Shown: positions 1 through 8,902, numbered from the stretch's first letter. The stretch: 64,000 bases of DNA from Rhizobiales bacterium SYSU XM002 (GCA_009846685.1 VWVY01000004.1:62001-126000), one strand, 5' to 3'. The notes: generated from the sequence alone by a model not told the origin. Numbers and translations: made by a program.

Positions 1-325
1 GTCGGAAAAGGGCGATCTCGCCAACTGGCACACTGGCGCGCCCGACGCCATCCCCGCCGTCGGCGGCGCGATGGATCTCGCGATCGGCGCGAAGAAGACC
101 TTCGTGATGATGGAACATCTCACCAAAGACGGGCAATCGAAGCTCGTCGCCCTTTGCTCCTACCCCCTGACCGGCCGGTCCTGCGTTGCGCGCGTCTATA
201 CCGACCTCGCCGTGGTCGACATTGACGCGGAAGGGTTTTCGGTGATCGAAGTCATCCCGGAATTAGATTTCGCAGAATTGGTCAGGCTGAGCGGCGTCGC
301 CCTGCGCGATGCCCGCCCGGCCTAA
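1..325 (+). CDS. pcaJ: 3-oxoadipate CoA-transferase subunit B, C-terminal part
   Basis: The reading frame is open from the window edge and stops with TAA at 323-325, so only the last ~107 residues are present. They match the C-terminal half of the beta subunit of 3-oxoacid CoA-transferases: GAPDAIPAVGGAMDLAIGA, then a stretch resembling KTFVMMEHLTKDGQSKLV, and a closing TDLAVVDID segment. With its alpha subunit (upstream, not in the window) it would move CoA from succinyl-CoA to 3-oxoadipate in the cytoplasm. The next gene is a beta-ketoadipyl-CoA thiolase 22 bp away, which favours PcaJ over the acetoacetate-specific ScoB/AtoA relatives. The family is certain; the exact substrate is inferred from the neighbour. 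Confidence 0.85.
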   Translation, partial: SEKGDLANWHTGAPDAIPAVGGAMDLAIGAKKTFVMMEHLTKDGQSKLVALCSYPLTGRSCVARVYTDLAVVDIDAEGFSVIEVIPELDFAELVRLSGVALRDARPA

Positions 326-347
326 GACCGCAACAAGGATCATGAGC

Positions 348-1547
348 ATGGACGCTTTCATCTGTGACTACGTGCGCACTCCCATCGGCCGGTTCGGCGG
401 CGCGCTCTCCTCGGTAAGGGCCGACGATCTCGGTGCGGTGCCGATCCGCGCGTTAATGGCCCGCCATGCCAAGGTCGATTGGGCGGCGATCGACGATGTG
501 ATCTATGGCTGTGCCAACCAGGCGGGAGAGGACAACCGCAACGTCGCCCGCATGTCCTCGCTGCTCGCCGGTCTGCCGATTGACGTGCCGGGCACGACCA
601 TGAACCGGCTTTGCGGTTCGGGCATGGATGCCGTCATCACCGCCGCCCGTGCGATCAAGGCCGGCGAAGGCGAGTTGTTCCTCGCCGGCGGCGTCGAGAG
701 CATGTCGCGCGCGCCGTTCGTGCTGCCGAAAGCCGACAGCGCCTTTTCCCGCAACGCCGAGATCTACGACACCACCATCGGCTGGCGGTTCGTCAATCCG
801 CTGATGAAGGCACAATACGGCATCGATTCGATGCCCGAAACCGGCGAGAACGTCGCCGAGGAGTTCGGCGTGACGCGCGAGGCGCAGGATGCCTTCGCGC
901 TCCGCTCGCAGGCGAAGGCCGCGGCGGCGCAGAAGGCAGGCACCTTCGATCGCGAAATCGTTCCGGTGACGATCCCCCAGCGCAAGGGCGATCCGGTGGT
1001 CGTCAATCACGACGAACACCCGCGCGAAACGACGATGGAAGCTCTTGGCAAGCTCGGTACGCCGTTCCGCAAGAACGGCACGGTTACCGCCGGCAATGCC
1101 TCCGGCGTCAATGATGGCGCCGCCGCGCTGATCGTCGCATCGGAAGCGGCGGCGAAGAAGCACGGCCTTACGCCCATAGCCCGCGTCCTTGGCGGTGCGA
1201 CGGCGGGCGTTGCCCCGCGCATCATGGGCATCGGCCCCGCGCCGGCTTCAAAGAAGCTCTGCGCGCGCCTTGGCCTCAAACCGACCGATTTCGACGTCAT
1301 CGAACTCAACGAGGCTTTCGCGAGCCAGGGCATCGCGACCCTGCGCCAGCTCGGCATTCCGGAAGATGCGGCGCACGTGAACCCGAATGGCGGCGCCATC
1401 GCGCTGGGCCATCCCCTCGGCATGTCCGGCGCGCGCATCGCCGGCACCGCCGCGCTCGAACTCAGGGCGAAGGGGGGACGTTATGCACTGGCAACCATGT
1501 GCATCGGGGTGGGGCAAGGCATCGCGATCGCGCTGGAACGCGTTTAA
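348..1547 (+). CDS. pcaF: beta-ketoadipyl-CoA thiolase
   Basis: A 399-residue type II thiolase. The nucleophile is Cys89 in the NRLCGSGMDAV motif; the second active-site His lies in GGAIALGHPLGMSG and the second Cys in CIGVGQG near the C-terminus. The family reaction with this neighbour is cleavage of 3-oxoadipyl-CoA to succinyl-CoA and acetyl-CoA, the last step of the protocatechuate branch. The ATG at 348 is chosen because AAGGAT lies 7 bp upstream (335-340); ATGs at 342 and 309 are also in frame, the latter overlapping pcaJ. Tight linkage to pcaJ indicates one operon. Confusion with a generic acetyl-CoA acetyltransferase is possible but less likely in this context. Confidence 0.88.
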   Translation: MDAFICDYVRTPIGRFGGALSSVRADDLGAVPIRALMARHAKVDWAAIDDVIYGCANQAGEDNRNVARMSSLLAGLPIDVPGTTMNRLCGSGMDAVITAARAIKAGEGELFLAGGVESMSRAPFVLPKADSAFSRNAEIYDTTIGWRFVNPLMKAQYGIDSMPETGENVAEEFGVTREAQDAFALRSQAKAAAAQKAGTFDREIVPVTIPQRKGDPVVVNHDEHPRETTMEALGKLGTPFRKNGTVTAGNASGVNDGAAALIVASEAAAKKHGLTPIARVLGGATAGVAPRIMGIGPAPASKKLCARLGLKPTDFDVIELNEAFASQGIATLRQLGIPEDAAHVNPNGGAIALGHPLGMSGARIAGTAALELRAKGGRYALATMCIGVGQGIAIALERV

Positions 1548-1556
1548 GCCTACTGC

Positions 1557-2075
1557 TCAGTCTCGCGCGGCGAACGGCGTGAAGGTCGTGACGACCTGCT
1601 CGTAGACGCCGCGCTTGAAGGGGATGATGAGACCGGGCAGCTTTTCGAGCCGTTCCCAGCGCCATTCCACGAACTCTGGCTTGTGCACCCCGCCGCCCGG
1701 GGCGATGACGTTGATCTCGCTTTCCTCGCCTGTGAAGCGAAGCGCGAACCACTTCTGGGTTTGCCCGCGGTATCGCCCCTTGAGCGCCTTGCCGAGAACG
1801 GTCATCGGCAGGTCGTAGTTGAACCAGTCCGGCGCCTCGGCCAGCAGCTTGGTCGAGCGGATATTGGTTTCCTCGTAGAGTTCGCGCAGCGCGGCATTGT
1901 AAGGGTCTTCGCCGGGATCGATCCCTCCCTGCGGCATCTGCCACTCATAGACGGCATCGCGATATTCCGGCCCCTTGTCCGGCCGGCGGCGCGCGACAAA
2001 CACATGGCCATGATCGTTGAAGAGCGCAACGCCGACGCAGGGGCGATAGGGCATATCATCCAGCACGCGGGCCAT
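1557..2075 (-). CDS. rppH: RNA pyrophosphohydrolase (Nudix)
   Basis: A 172-residue Nudix hydrolase. The N-terminus [20 protein letters not shown] is followed by [20 protein letters not shown] and a clean Nudix box around residues 50-72 (GG...E...REL.EE). RppH removes pyrophosphate from the 5' triphosphate of mRNAs and so starts their decay; the related dinucleoside polyphosphate hydrolase activity is also known. The ATG at 2075 has GGAG just upstream; an in-frame ATG at 2093 would add six residues. It is the last gene of the minus-strand block and converges with pcaF, the stops being about 10 bp apart. Confidence 0.9.
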   Translation of the reverse strand: MARVLDDMPYRPCVGVALFNDHGHVFVARRRPDKGPEYRDAVYEWQMPQGGIDPGEDPYNAALRELYEETNIRSTKLLAEAPDWFNYDLPMTVLGKALKGRYRGQTQKWFALRFTGEESEINVIAPGGGVHKPEFVEWRWERLEKLPGLIIPFKRGVYEQVVTTFTPFAARD

Positions 2076-2125
2076 CGGCACTCCGTCAGTCAATCTCGTT
2101 CGAGTAAATCGCTTACTTCAGCAAA

Positions 2126-3283
2126 TCACTTGCCAATGATGGCGGAAAGCGGGGCGAGGACAAGCCCTCGCGCGGCAAGATCGCGTTGCCAGGCCGCGAT
2201 ACGATCGATATTGGCCGGCAGGGCCGGAACCGAGAGCACAGCACTGCCCTTCTTCCGGGCAATCGTCTCGATTTCGGCAAGCTGCGTTTCCAGCGATTTG
2301 CCGCCCCCGGTCTCGTGCAGGCGATCAGCGATTCGCACCGGCAGGCCGATCTTTTCAGCGAGCGCTGCAGTCCGGGCATCCCGACTCGACCCGTCGTCGA
2401 GGAAAACGAGGCCGCGCCGGTTCATTTCCTCAAGGAGCCCAGCATAGGCGGCCTCCTGCGCCATGAGCTTGCCACCCATGAAGTTCATCAGCCCGATGTA
2501 CCCGGGGAAACGCGACATCAGCCAGTGCAGGCGTTCGATATTGGCGCGGGTGTCTCCGTTTGCCCGCAGCGTGTGTGGTCCCGGATCGCTGTCCGGATAA
2601 TCGCGTGGCTCCATCGGCACCTGAAGCAGGATCTCATGTCCGTCGCGGCGCGCCCGCGCGACCTGATTCGGCAAGTCCCGGCCGTAGGGCGCGAAGGCCA
2701 ACGTCACCTCACCCGGCAGCTTGGAAATCGCGTCTGCCGTTCCTTGCGCACCGATACCGACGCCGGTGAGAACAATAGCGATCTTCGGTTCCGCACCCGC
2801 GTTAAATGCCGCTGCATAGACCGCACGCGGCGTGATACCGCCCTCGCCGATCCGCGGCAGGATGCCGCCTGCACTGCCCTCGCTCACGCGCGGATCAGCA
2901 CCGATCGCACTGCCGCGATTGCCCGCATCCGGCACCTTGATGACGACCCCGCCGGGTGCCTGCCCGCCATTCTGCCGGATGACCTTGACACCGGAATCCG
3001 CTTCCGCCGAAGCGATATCAGACCGCCCGGCCGGCGGCTCCGCACGCTCAATCGTGGCCGTACCGTCCTTGCGCGGCGTCGAAGGTGCATCGATGCGCTG
3101 GATAACAGCAACGACGCCGCGCTCACCCCCGCGCATGAACAGCGTCCAGCCGACGTAGCCAGCGGCGAGAACCGCGAGTCCTGCAAGCACGACGACGCCG
3201 CTCCGCCCCCGGAGCGGGTTCACGCTCCGCGGTGGCTTCCCGGGGTCCATCCCCAGGGGAGTGGCCAGACTGTCCAACGCCAT
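2126..3283 (-). CDS. divergent polysaccharide deacetylase family protein (YibQ-like)
   Basis: A 385-residue protein with a short cytoplasmic start, one membrane segment at about residues 30-50 (VVVLAGLAVLAAGYVGW), a low-complexity linker rich in Gly, Pro and charge, and a C-terminal domain of ~230 residues beginning KIAIVLTGVGIGAQGT. That domain matches the divergent polysaccharide deacetylase (YibQ) family, whose members usually follow envC and ctpA as here. The usual DDxG start of the domain reads TGVG, so the usual acidic pair is missing and catalysis is doubtful. An ATG at 3283 with GAGGAAA upstream is preferred over a GTG at 3301. Role inferred: cell envelope, anchored in the inner membrane and facing the periplasm. 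Confidence 0.8.
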   Translation of the reverse strand: MALDSLATPLGMDPGKPPRSVNPLRGRSGVVVLAGLAVLAAGYVGWTLFMRGGERGVVAVIQRIDAPSTPRKDGTATIERAEPPAGRSDIASAEADSGVKVIRQNGGQAPGGVVIKVPDAGNRGSAIGADPRVSEGSAGGILPRIGEGGITPRAVYAAAFNAGAEPKIAIVLTGVGIGAQGTADAISKLPGEVTLAFAPYGRDLPNQVARARRDGHEILLQVPMEPRDYPDSDPGPHTLRANGDTRANIERLHWLMSRFPGYIGLMNFMGGKLMAQEAAYAGLLEEMNRRGLVFLDDGSSRDARTAALAEKIGLPVRIADRLHETGGGKSLETQLAEIETIARKKGSAVLSVPALPANIDRIAAWQRDLAARGLVLAPLSAIIGK

Positions 3284-3396
3284 TGCCGACTGTTTCCTCA
3301 CCGGGCTTCCGCAATGCGAAAATCCATACGAAACCGTAAAGAACGCTGGTTAATGCGGGTTTAATGCCTGTGGCGAACAAGGCCGCCGGAACAAAA

Positions 3397-3424
3397 GAAA
3401 TCGCCACCCGGAGGTGGCGATTTC
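3397..3424 (-). terminator. Rho-independent terminator after ctpA
   Basis: A perfect 12-bp inverted repeat (GAAATCGCCACC / GGTGGCGATTTC) with a 4-nt loop. Read on the minus strand it is followed by TTTTGT and lies 16 bp past the ctpA stop, so it should end the envC-ctpA transcript before the yibQ-like gene. Confidence 0.85.
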
Positions 3425-3439
3425 GAAGCCTAGAATGGC

Positions 3440-4813
3440 TTATTTCTTTTCCGGCTCCGTCTTGCCGGTATTGGCCTTGGCCTCCGGTTTCGCCGGCGGC
3501 GAATAGACGACGCCCTCGCCTGGATTGTCCTTCGTCACCTTGCCGTTGAGGAAATCCACGGCCCAGATCAACTGCTTGTCTTTCGCCCGATCAGCCGGAA
3601 CGTAGCCCGAGGAGCCGGCATTCTGCTCCTCATCCTGATTGACCTTGATATGGCCACGGATCGAGGCCTCCCCCTTGATCTCGTCCTTGCCCTTGAGCTC
3701 GTCCGGAATGTCCTGCTTGACGATGAAGTCCGGGGTGATGCCCTTGCCCTGGATGGAGCGCCCCGAGGGGGTGTAGTAAAGCTGCGTCGTCAGCTTGAGC
3801 GCGTAGTTCGAGCGCAGCTGGAAGATCGACTGCACCGAGCCCTTGCCGAACGACCGCGTGCCAACCACGGTCGCGCGGGTGTGATCCTGAAGTGCGCCGG
3901 CGACAATCTCGGACGCGGAGGCCGAACCGCCGTTGATGAGGACCACGAGCGGCTTGCCGTTGGTAATATCACCCGGCCGCGCCAGCGCGCGGTTGGTCTG
4001 ATCAGCGGTCTTGCCCTTCGTCGAGACGATCTCGCCCGAATCGAGGAACGCATCGGCGACATAGATCGCCTGATCGAGAAGCCCACCCGGATTGTTGCGA
4101 AGGTCGAGCACAAAACCCTTGAGCTTGTCCTTGCCGATCTCGCCCGTCAGCTTCTCGACCTGCTTCTTGAGGCCCTCGAAGGTCTGCTCGTTGAACGAAC
4201 CGATACGCAGATAGCCGACCGTCTCGCCTTCCTTCTGCGCGCGCACCACCGGCGGACGGATCGTGTCGCGCGTGATCTCGACCTCGACCGTATCCTTCTT
4301 GTTGCGCAGGAGCTTGAGCTTGACCTTGGTGCCCTTCGGCCCCTTCATCTTGTCGACCGCCTGGCTCAGGGTGAGACCCTGCACTTGTTCGCCGTCAATC
4401 TGCGTCACGAGGTCGTTGGCCTGGACGCCGGCCTTCGCGGCGGGAGAATCGTCGAACGGTGTCACGACCTTGACGAGCCCGTCCTCCATCTGCACCTCGA
4501 TGCCGAGACCGCCGAACTCGCCGCGGGTCTGCTGTTGCATCTCCTGATTGGACTTCTGGTCGAGGAAGCTCGAATGCGGGTCGAGCGACTGGACCATGCC
4601 GTTGATGGCGGCTTCGATCAGCTTGGCTTCATCAGGCTTGTCGACATAGTCCGAGCGGATCTTGTCGAAGACATCGCCGAACAGCGTCAGTCGGCGGTAG
4701 GTATCCGAGGCCGCCGCGTTGGCGCTGGCGGAGAACTTGATCTCCTCAAGCGCCACGAGCGCGATGGCACCGATCGCCACGCCGGAAAGAAAAACAGAAA
4801 TCTTGCGCATCAT
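3440..4813 (-). CDS. ctpA: S41 carboxyl-terminal processing protease
   Basis: A 457-residue periplasmic serine protease. It has an N-terminal membrane/signal segment (VFLSGVAIGAIALVALEEI), a PDZ domain around residues 80-170 with the GLGIEVQMEDGLVKVV start, and the S41 catalytic core. The nucleophilic Ser is in NGGSASASEIVAGAL and the paired Lys in GTRSFGKGSVQ. The C-terminus is a charged Lys/Pro/Glu tail. CtpA enzymes trim the C-termini of periplasmic proteins, including peptidoglycan hydrolases. The ATG at 4813 overlaps the envC TGA by 4 bp (ATGA), implying translational coupling with that putative amidase activator; a second ATG follows at once. An in-frame ATG at 4846 is less likely because it overlaps envC more. 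Confidence 0.93.
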   Translation of the reverse strand: MMRKISVFLSGVAIGAIALVALEEIKFSASANAAASDTYRRLTLFGDVFDKIRSDYVDKPDEAKLIEAAINGMVQSLDPHSSFLDQKSNQEMQQQTRGEFGGLGIEVQMEDGLVKVVTPFDDSPAAKAGVQANDLVTQIDGEQVQGLTLSQAVDKMKGPKGTKVKLKLLRNKKDTVEVEITRDTIRPPVVRAQKEGETVGYLRIGSFNEQTFEGLKKQVEKLTGEIGKDKLKGFVLDLRNNPGGLLDQAIYVADAFLDSGEIVSTKGKTADQTNRALARPGDITNGKPLVVLINGGSASASEIVAGALQDHTRATVVGTRSFGKGSVQSIFQLRSNYALKLTTQLYYTPSGRSIQGKGITPDFIVKQDIPDELKGKDEIKGEASIRGHIKVNQDEEQNAGSSGYVPADRAKDKQLIWAVDFLNGKVTKDNPGEGVVYSPPAKPEAKANTGKTEPEKK

Positions 4814-6225
4814 CCGCGAGCCTTTTCGGCTGTTTGTTGGGACCACCAGGACGACGGATCGAAGGGTGACCCGTCTTTTCGGAATTCAACATAGAGTGCC
4901 GGCTTTGCGCCTCCAAGAGGATTTGCAATCTCCTTGCCGACATTCACGCCGGTTTGACCCGGCGCGGAAGGCCCTTCACCCTTCCCGCTGTCAGAACGGC
5001 CGGCCATCAAGCCGAGCGGCTCGCCCGCCAGCACGAACTGGCCGATCTCGACCGAAAGCCGTTCCATGCCCGCCAGCACGATGTGATAGCCGTTTCCGGC
5101 GTTGAGGATAACGAGATGACCATAACCACGATAAGGACCGGCGAAATGCACCCAAGCATCGCCCGGTGCGACGACGACAGCACTCTGGTTTGACGAAATT
5201 GTGATCCCGCGTTCGGTTCCGCCCACGCCGTCCGGCTGGCCGAACAGACGGACGACCTGCCCGGAAACCGGTAACGGGATCTGCCCGCGCCGTTCAGCAA
5301 AAGCAACGCGCGGCTGGAGGCGGGCAACGTTTCGACCTGCTTCCCCGTTGAGCGACGCGACAACCGTCCCACCCTTGCCCGGCACGGGCGCACGCCTCGC
5401 GATCTCGACCGCGCGGGCGTTGCCGACGATTTCGTTCTCGGAACGGGAAATCAGGTCGCGCAGCGACTTGGCCTCCTGCGACAGCGTGGCGACGCGCACT
5501 TTCTCGCGATCGAGTTGTTCTTTGGAGAGCGAAATCTGGTTCTGGCGCTCCGCGACGAGTGCGGCCATCCGTGTCCGTTCGCCGTCGAGTGCATTGCGCT
5601 CAGCGCGCATCTGCTCGGCGAGCGCCGCCGTCTCACGACGGAGGTCCGTCAACGTCCTGAGATCGGCAACGAGGATCATCGCCTCGTCACGCATGTCGGG
5701 CAAAACGGCCCCGAGCAGGATCGCCGCGCGCATCGCCGAGAGAACATCCTCGGGCGCGACGAGCAAAGCAGGGGGGGGCTTGCGACCGATGCGTTGCATC
5801 GCTGCCAGCACTTCTGCGAGTACACGCTCGCGCGAGCGCAGGGACTGGCGCAGCGCATCCTCGCGCTTGCCGAGGCTGGCGAGCTTTTCTTCCTGCGCGG
5901 CAAGCCGCTCCTCAGCCTCCCGGACCTTTTTTGCAACCTCGATCAGCGACTGGCGGATCTTCTGCGCCTCGCCCGACAGGTTCTCGATCTCGTAGGCAAG
6001 ACGACGCTGCTCGAAACCGCTCTTCTCGATCTGGGTTTCAATGCCGCGGAGCTTGTCCTTGCCCAGCAGATCATTCCCTTTCGCGGGTGGATCCGCACTC
6101 TGTGCGGCGGCATGAACAACGAACAAGGGCAAAGCAGCGATCGCCAGCCAGCGCCGCCCGCATCCCCCGATGTTCCGGCCTCTTCCCGGCATCCCGCCCG
6201 TTTCCTCGATCGAGCCGCCGATCAT
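4810..6225 (-). CDS. envC: EnvC-like murein hydrolase activator (degenerate M23 domain)
   Basis: A 471-residue exported protein: signal segment around residues 28-42 (LAIAALPLFVVHAAAQS), a long heptad-rich coiled coil (about 55-290) and a C-terminal LytM/M23 domain (about 340-465). The metal ligands of active M23 peptidases are replaced: the HxH position reads LYVEF, the first ligand region reads ILNAGNGYHIVL, and YAHL is LAGM. EnvC proteins with such domains do not cut peptidoglycan but switch on amidases at the division septum. The start overlaps the rlmH stop by ATGA and the end overlaps ctpA, so three genes are coupled. Activator role is inferred from the coiled coil plus the dead catalytic site. 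Confidence 0.88.
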   Translation of the reverse strand: MIGGSIEETGGMPGRGRNIGGCGRRWLAIAALPLFVVHAAAQSADPPAKGNDLLGKDKLRGIETQIEKSGFEQRRLAYEIENLSGEAQKIRQSLIEVAKKVREAEERLAAQEEKLASLGKREDALRQSLRSRERVLAEVLAAMQRIGRKPPPALLVAPEDVLSAMRAAILLGAVLPDMRDEAMILVADLRTLTDLRRETAALAEQMRAERNALDGERTRMAALVAERQNQISLSKEQLDREKVRVATLSQEAKSLRDLISRSENEIVGNARAVEIARRAPVPGKGGTVVASLNGEAGRNVARLQPRVAFAERRGQIPLPVSGQVVRLFGQPDGVGGTERGITISSNQSAVVVAPGDAWVHFAGPYRGYGHLVILNAGNGYHIVLAGMERLSVEIGQFVLAGEPLGLMAGRSDSGKGEGPSAPGQTGVNVGKEIANPLGGAKPALYVEFRKDGSPFDPSSWWSQQTAEKARG

Positions 6226-6704
6226 TCCCGGTGATAGGGATGCCCGGCCAATATCGTCGCTGCGCGATAGAGTTGCTCCAGCACCAGCGCGCGGACGATC
6301 TGATGTGGCATCGTCATCTTGCCAAAACCAAGCACTAAGGTCGCTTTCTCTCGCAGCGAAGAGTCAAGCCCGTCCGCCCCGCCGATGACGAAACTGACAC
6401 CCGCCGCACCCGAATCGCGCCACTCACCCAGTATCCGCGCGAATCCGGCACTGTCGAGGCTCGCGCCCCGCTCGTCGAAAAGAACCAGTCGATGCGTGTC
6501 AGGAATCTGCGCCGTAATCGCTTGCGCCTCTTCCGCCTTTCGGTCGAGATCGCGCCGCGCCGGGCTCTCGCTTATCTCGACGAGGCGAGGCCCATCGAAG
6601 GCGATGGAGCGCCCGAACCCCTTCAGCCGCTCCGCATAGCGCGTCACGAGTTCCCGCTCCGGTCCTGCCTTGAGCCTGCCGACGGCGATGACGTCGATCT
6701 TCAC
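6222..6704 (-). CDS. rlmH: 23S rRNA pseudouridine(1915)-N3 methyltransferase
   Basis: A 160-residue SPOUT-class methyltransferase. RlmH methylates pseudouridine 1915 in helix 69 of 23S rRNA on the assembled 70S ribosome. The N-terminus VKIDVIAVGRLKAGPERELV, the central LDERG-like LFDERGASLDS and the C-terminal knot FVIGGADGLDSSLREKA followed by MTMPHQIVRALVLEQLYRA and HPYHRE are the family hallmarks. The start is a GTG at 6704, giving the usual ~155-160 residues; the frame stays open to an ATG at 6911 but that stretch is Arg/Lys-rich and overlaps rsfS. It lies just downstream of rsfS, as in many bacteria. Confidence 0.95.
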   Translation of the reverse strand: MKIDVIAVGRLKAGPERELVTRYAERLKGFGRSIAFDGPRLVEISESPARRDLDRKAEEAQAITAQIPDTHRLVLFDERGASLDSAGFARILGEWRDSGAAGVSFVIGGADGLDSSLREKATLVLGFGKMTMPHQIVRALVLEQLYRAATILAGHPYHRE

Positions 6705-6723
6705 GCGGAATGGCCCCGCGCGC

Positions 6724-7254
6724 TCACTCTTTCGCCGTCCGCGAACGGATGGTCTTCGGTCGAGGCTTTTCCGGTCTCGCCTTGTCGGCGCCGGCTTTCG
6801 CGGATTTCGGCTTCTCCTCGCTCGCGCCCTCCTGCGGGCGACCGAGTCCCCAGAGCTTTTCGAGGTTGTAGAAACCGCGAACTTCCGGCCGGAAAAGATG
6901 GACGATGACATCGCCCGCGTCGATCAACACCCAGTCGCAAACCGGAACGCCTTCGATGCGTGGCGCCGGCAACTTCATCTCTTTCAACGCAAAGGCGATA
7001 CGATCCGCGATCGCGCCGACATGGCGATCCGAGCGACCGGTCGCGATGACCATCGCATCCGCGAGGGAGGTCTTCCCTGCAAGATCGAGCGTGATGACGT
7101 CTTCTGCTTTTGCATCATCAAGGACGGACAGGATGGTCCGAACCAAGGGCGCCGCATGAGGGGCTATCCCCTCGGGCATCTCCTGCACCGGCGCCGTGGA
7201 TGCCCTGGACGTTTCAGGCGCCTTGCTCGTTTCAGTCGTGATCAGCTTAGCCAT
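6724..7254 (-). CDS. rsfS: ribosome silencing factor (Iojap/RsfS)
   Basis: A 176-residue RsfS. The core (about residues 35-140) contains DDAKAEDVITLDLAGKTSLAD, MVIATGRSDRHVGAIAD and DWVLIDAGDVIVHLF, the family signature. RsfS binds ribosomal protein L14 and blocks subunit joining during starvation. The protein carries two extensions unlike the ~105-residue E. coli form: an N-terminal stretch rich in Thr/Ala/Pro and a C-terminal Lys/Arg/Pro tail, both probably disordered. The ATG at 7254 (MAKLITTE) is preferred over 7278. It belongs to the nadD-rsfS-rlmH cluster, here separated from nadD by a flagellar-type gene. Confidence 0.93.
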   Translation of the reverse strand: MAKLITTETSKAPETSRASTAPVQEMPEGIAPHAAPLVRTILSVLDDAKAEDVITLDLAGKTSLADAMVIATGRSDRHVGAIADRIAFALKEMKLPAPRIEGVPVCDWVLIDAGDVIVHLFRPEVRGFYNLEKLWGLGRPQEGASEEKPKSAKAGADKARPEKPRPKTIRSRTAKE

Positions 7255-7439
7255 TCCTCTCGTTGCGACTCGCCCCAACCCGACGAGACTCAGGTTAGCG
7301 AGATCGCGTGAAATTGCCAGCCACGAGTTGCAGCGCGGCAGGTTCCTTCAGGGAGCCGATATAGGGATCCGCTCGAGCAAACAACAGGGCGAAAGGCTAC
7401 AGGTGGCTGGAAAAATGCTCTTCCTGCCCGGTGCGACAC

Positions 7440-8174
7440 TCACGCGAACATGTCCAGCAGCGGCGAGCCTTGTGCAAGCTTCGCCTGCACGTCCTTGAGC
7501 ACAAGGAATTTGTTGACCACCCCGCGCACATAGGCCGTGTCGTTGACGCGCGTGAGATCGAAATCGCGCTCGATCCAGTCCTTCAGGCGTTCAACCGATC
7601 CAGTCGCGGCGGCATTGGGAATGTTCAGCGCCGTCTTGATAACCGGGAACATCACCGGATCACCGATGATCTGGTAGCCGCTGGTGACGGTCTTGATCTT
7701 GCGCTCGAAATAGAGCGCATCTGTCAGCGTCGAGTTGAGTTCGGAGAGGCTCGTCTCGTGCTGGTTGGCGACATAGTTCTCGACGAGACTGTCGATGAAC
7801 GACTGGCTCTGGAGTTTCTGGACACCGGAATTGACGAAATCGAACGCCCGGTTGAGCGACCGGTAGCGCGAATCCGACATGCGGTTGACCAGCGCCTTGT
7901 CGTCGTTGAGGTCCGACATCAGGATCTGCTTGATCCTCGCCGGATAATCCATCTGCGATTCCATGGAGAACGCCGAGAGTGCGAACTTCATGAGGCGGTA
8001 GTCCTTCATGAATTCTTCGGGCGTCGTGACCTTGGCGACTTTTTCGCGAAAATAATTGATCTCGTTCTGCACATCGCCACGCTTGGCGAAACGCTTCTGA
8101 TCCGCCGCCAGTGTGGTCGGGTTGAACCGCTGATACATGGCCAGCGCGTCAAACGAGAGCGTCGAAAGTTCCAT
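7440..8174 (-). CDS. DUF1217 family protein, flagellum-associated
   Basis: A 244-residue soluble, largely helical protein starting MELSTLSFDALAMYQRFN. The stretch resembling INYFREKVAKVTTPEEFMKD, the repeated FV.SG..KLQ-type helices and a C-terminus ending in VLKDVQAKLAQGSPLLDMF fit the DUF1217 family, usually found in or near flagellar clusters of Rhizobiales. No enzymatic motif, signal peptide or membrane span is visible and the function is unknown. Here it sits between nadD and rsfS, far from the flagellar genes that start at 45.5 kb. The ATG at 8174 gives the best-conserved start; an upstream in-frame ATG at 8210 is possible. Family assignment is from recognition of the sequence only. Confidence 0.72.
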   Translation of the reverse strand: MELSTLSFDALAMYQRFNPTTLAADQKRFAKRGDVQNEINYFREKVAKVTTPEEFMKDYRLMKFALSAFSMESQMDYPARIKQILMSDLNDDKALVNRMSDSRYRSLNRAFDFVNSGVQKLQSQSFIDSLVENYVANQHETSLSELNSTLTDALYFERKIKTVTSGYQIIGDPVMFPVIKTALNIPNAAATGSVERLKDWIERDFDLTRVNDTAYVRGVVNKFLVLKDVQAKLAQGSPLLDMFA

Positions 8175-8290
8175 AACGCGACCAATCCTTGATCGAAAAT
8201 CAGCACACATGATCGCAGAGGCGCGTTAAGGCACTCTTAGCCCCGAGCGCAAACAGGCCGTAAAAAACACGACCGGTATTTGAATCATCG

Positions 8291-8902
8291 TCAGGCCGGC
8301 TGTCGGGCCGCCCGCAGCCGCGTCGAGGACTGATCCGAGCGCCGACCATGCAGAAACACCCAGGCCGGTGCTTTATGCTCCGCCAGTGTGGAGGCCCCGC
8401 GCTCACCGATTCGGTGCGCCGACAAGGCCCGCGCAGCCGGGCTCGCAACCGCGCGCAGGGTCGTACCGGGCCGATCGATCACTGCTATCGGCACCATTCC
8501 GGCGATATCACGCCATTTCTGCCAGCGATGGAAGGAAGCGAGATTGTCCGATCCCATCAGCCAGACGAAGCGCACGAGCGGCGCGCGCTGCTTGAGAAAC
8601 GCGATCGTTTCCTGCGTGTAGCGCGTACCGATTCCCGCCTCGATACCGGTGACGATGATGCGCGGATCATGCCCGATGAGCCGCCGGCAGGCCGCCATGC
8701 GATCTTCCTGCGAAGGCAATCCGGCCGTTTCCTTCAGCGGATTGCCCGGCGTCACCAGCCACCAGACGCGATCGAGCCGCAAACGCCGCAAGGCCGTTTG
8801 CGCCACCAGCAGATGCCCTTCGTGCGGCGGATTGAACGAGCCGCCGAAGAGACCGATCCGCTGGCCGGACGCGTGGGGCGGGAGGATAACGGGGTGGGAC
8901 AA
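8291..8902 (-). CDS. nadD: nicotinate-nucleotide adenylyltransferase
   Basis: A 203-residue nucleotidyltransferase. [19 protein letters not shown] (about residues 17-35) carries the GxFxPxHxGH motif that binds ATP, and the region [12 protein letters not shown] is the family's substrate loop; the C-terminal ISSTxLR-type motif reads [13 protein letters not shown]. NadD joins nicotinate mononucleotide and ATP to deamido-NAD, an essential step of NAD synthesis. The N-terminal extension of about 12 residues ([13 protein letters not shown]) is common in alphaproteobacteria. The start lies 3 bp past the stop of the AT-rich gene above it, so the two are probably cotranscribed. Confidence 0.93.
   Translation of the reverse strand: MSHPVILPPHASGQRIGLFGGSFNPPHEGHLLVAQTALRRLRLDRVWWLVTPGNPLKETAGLPSQEDRMAACRRLIGHDPRIIVTGIEAGIGTRYTQETIAFLKQRAPLVRFVWLMGSDNLASFHRWQKWRDIAGMVPIAVIDRPGTTLRAVASPAARALSAHRIGERGASTLAEHKAPAWVFLHGRRSDQSSTRLRAARQPA

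Noticed and set aside
6705-6911. N-terminal extension of rlmH
   Set aside because: Arg/Lys-rich translation overlapping rsfS; the GTG at 6704 gives the normal RlmH length.
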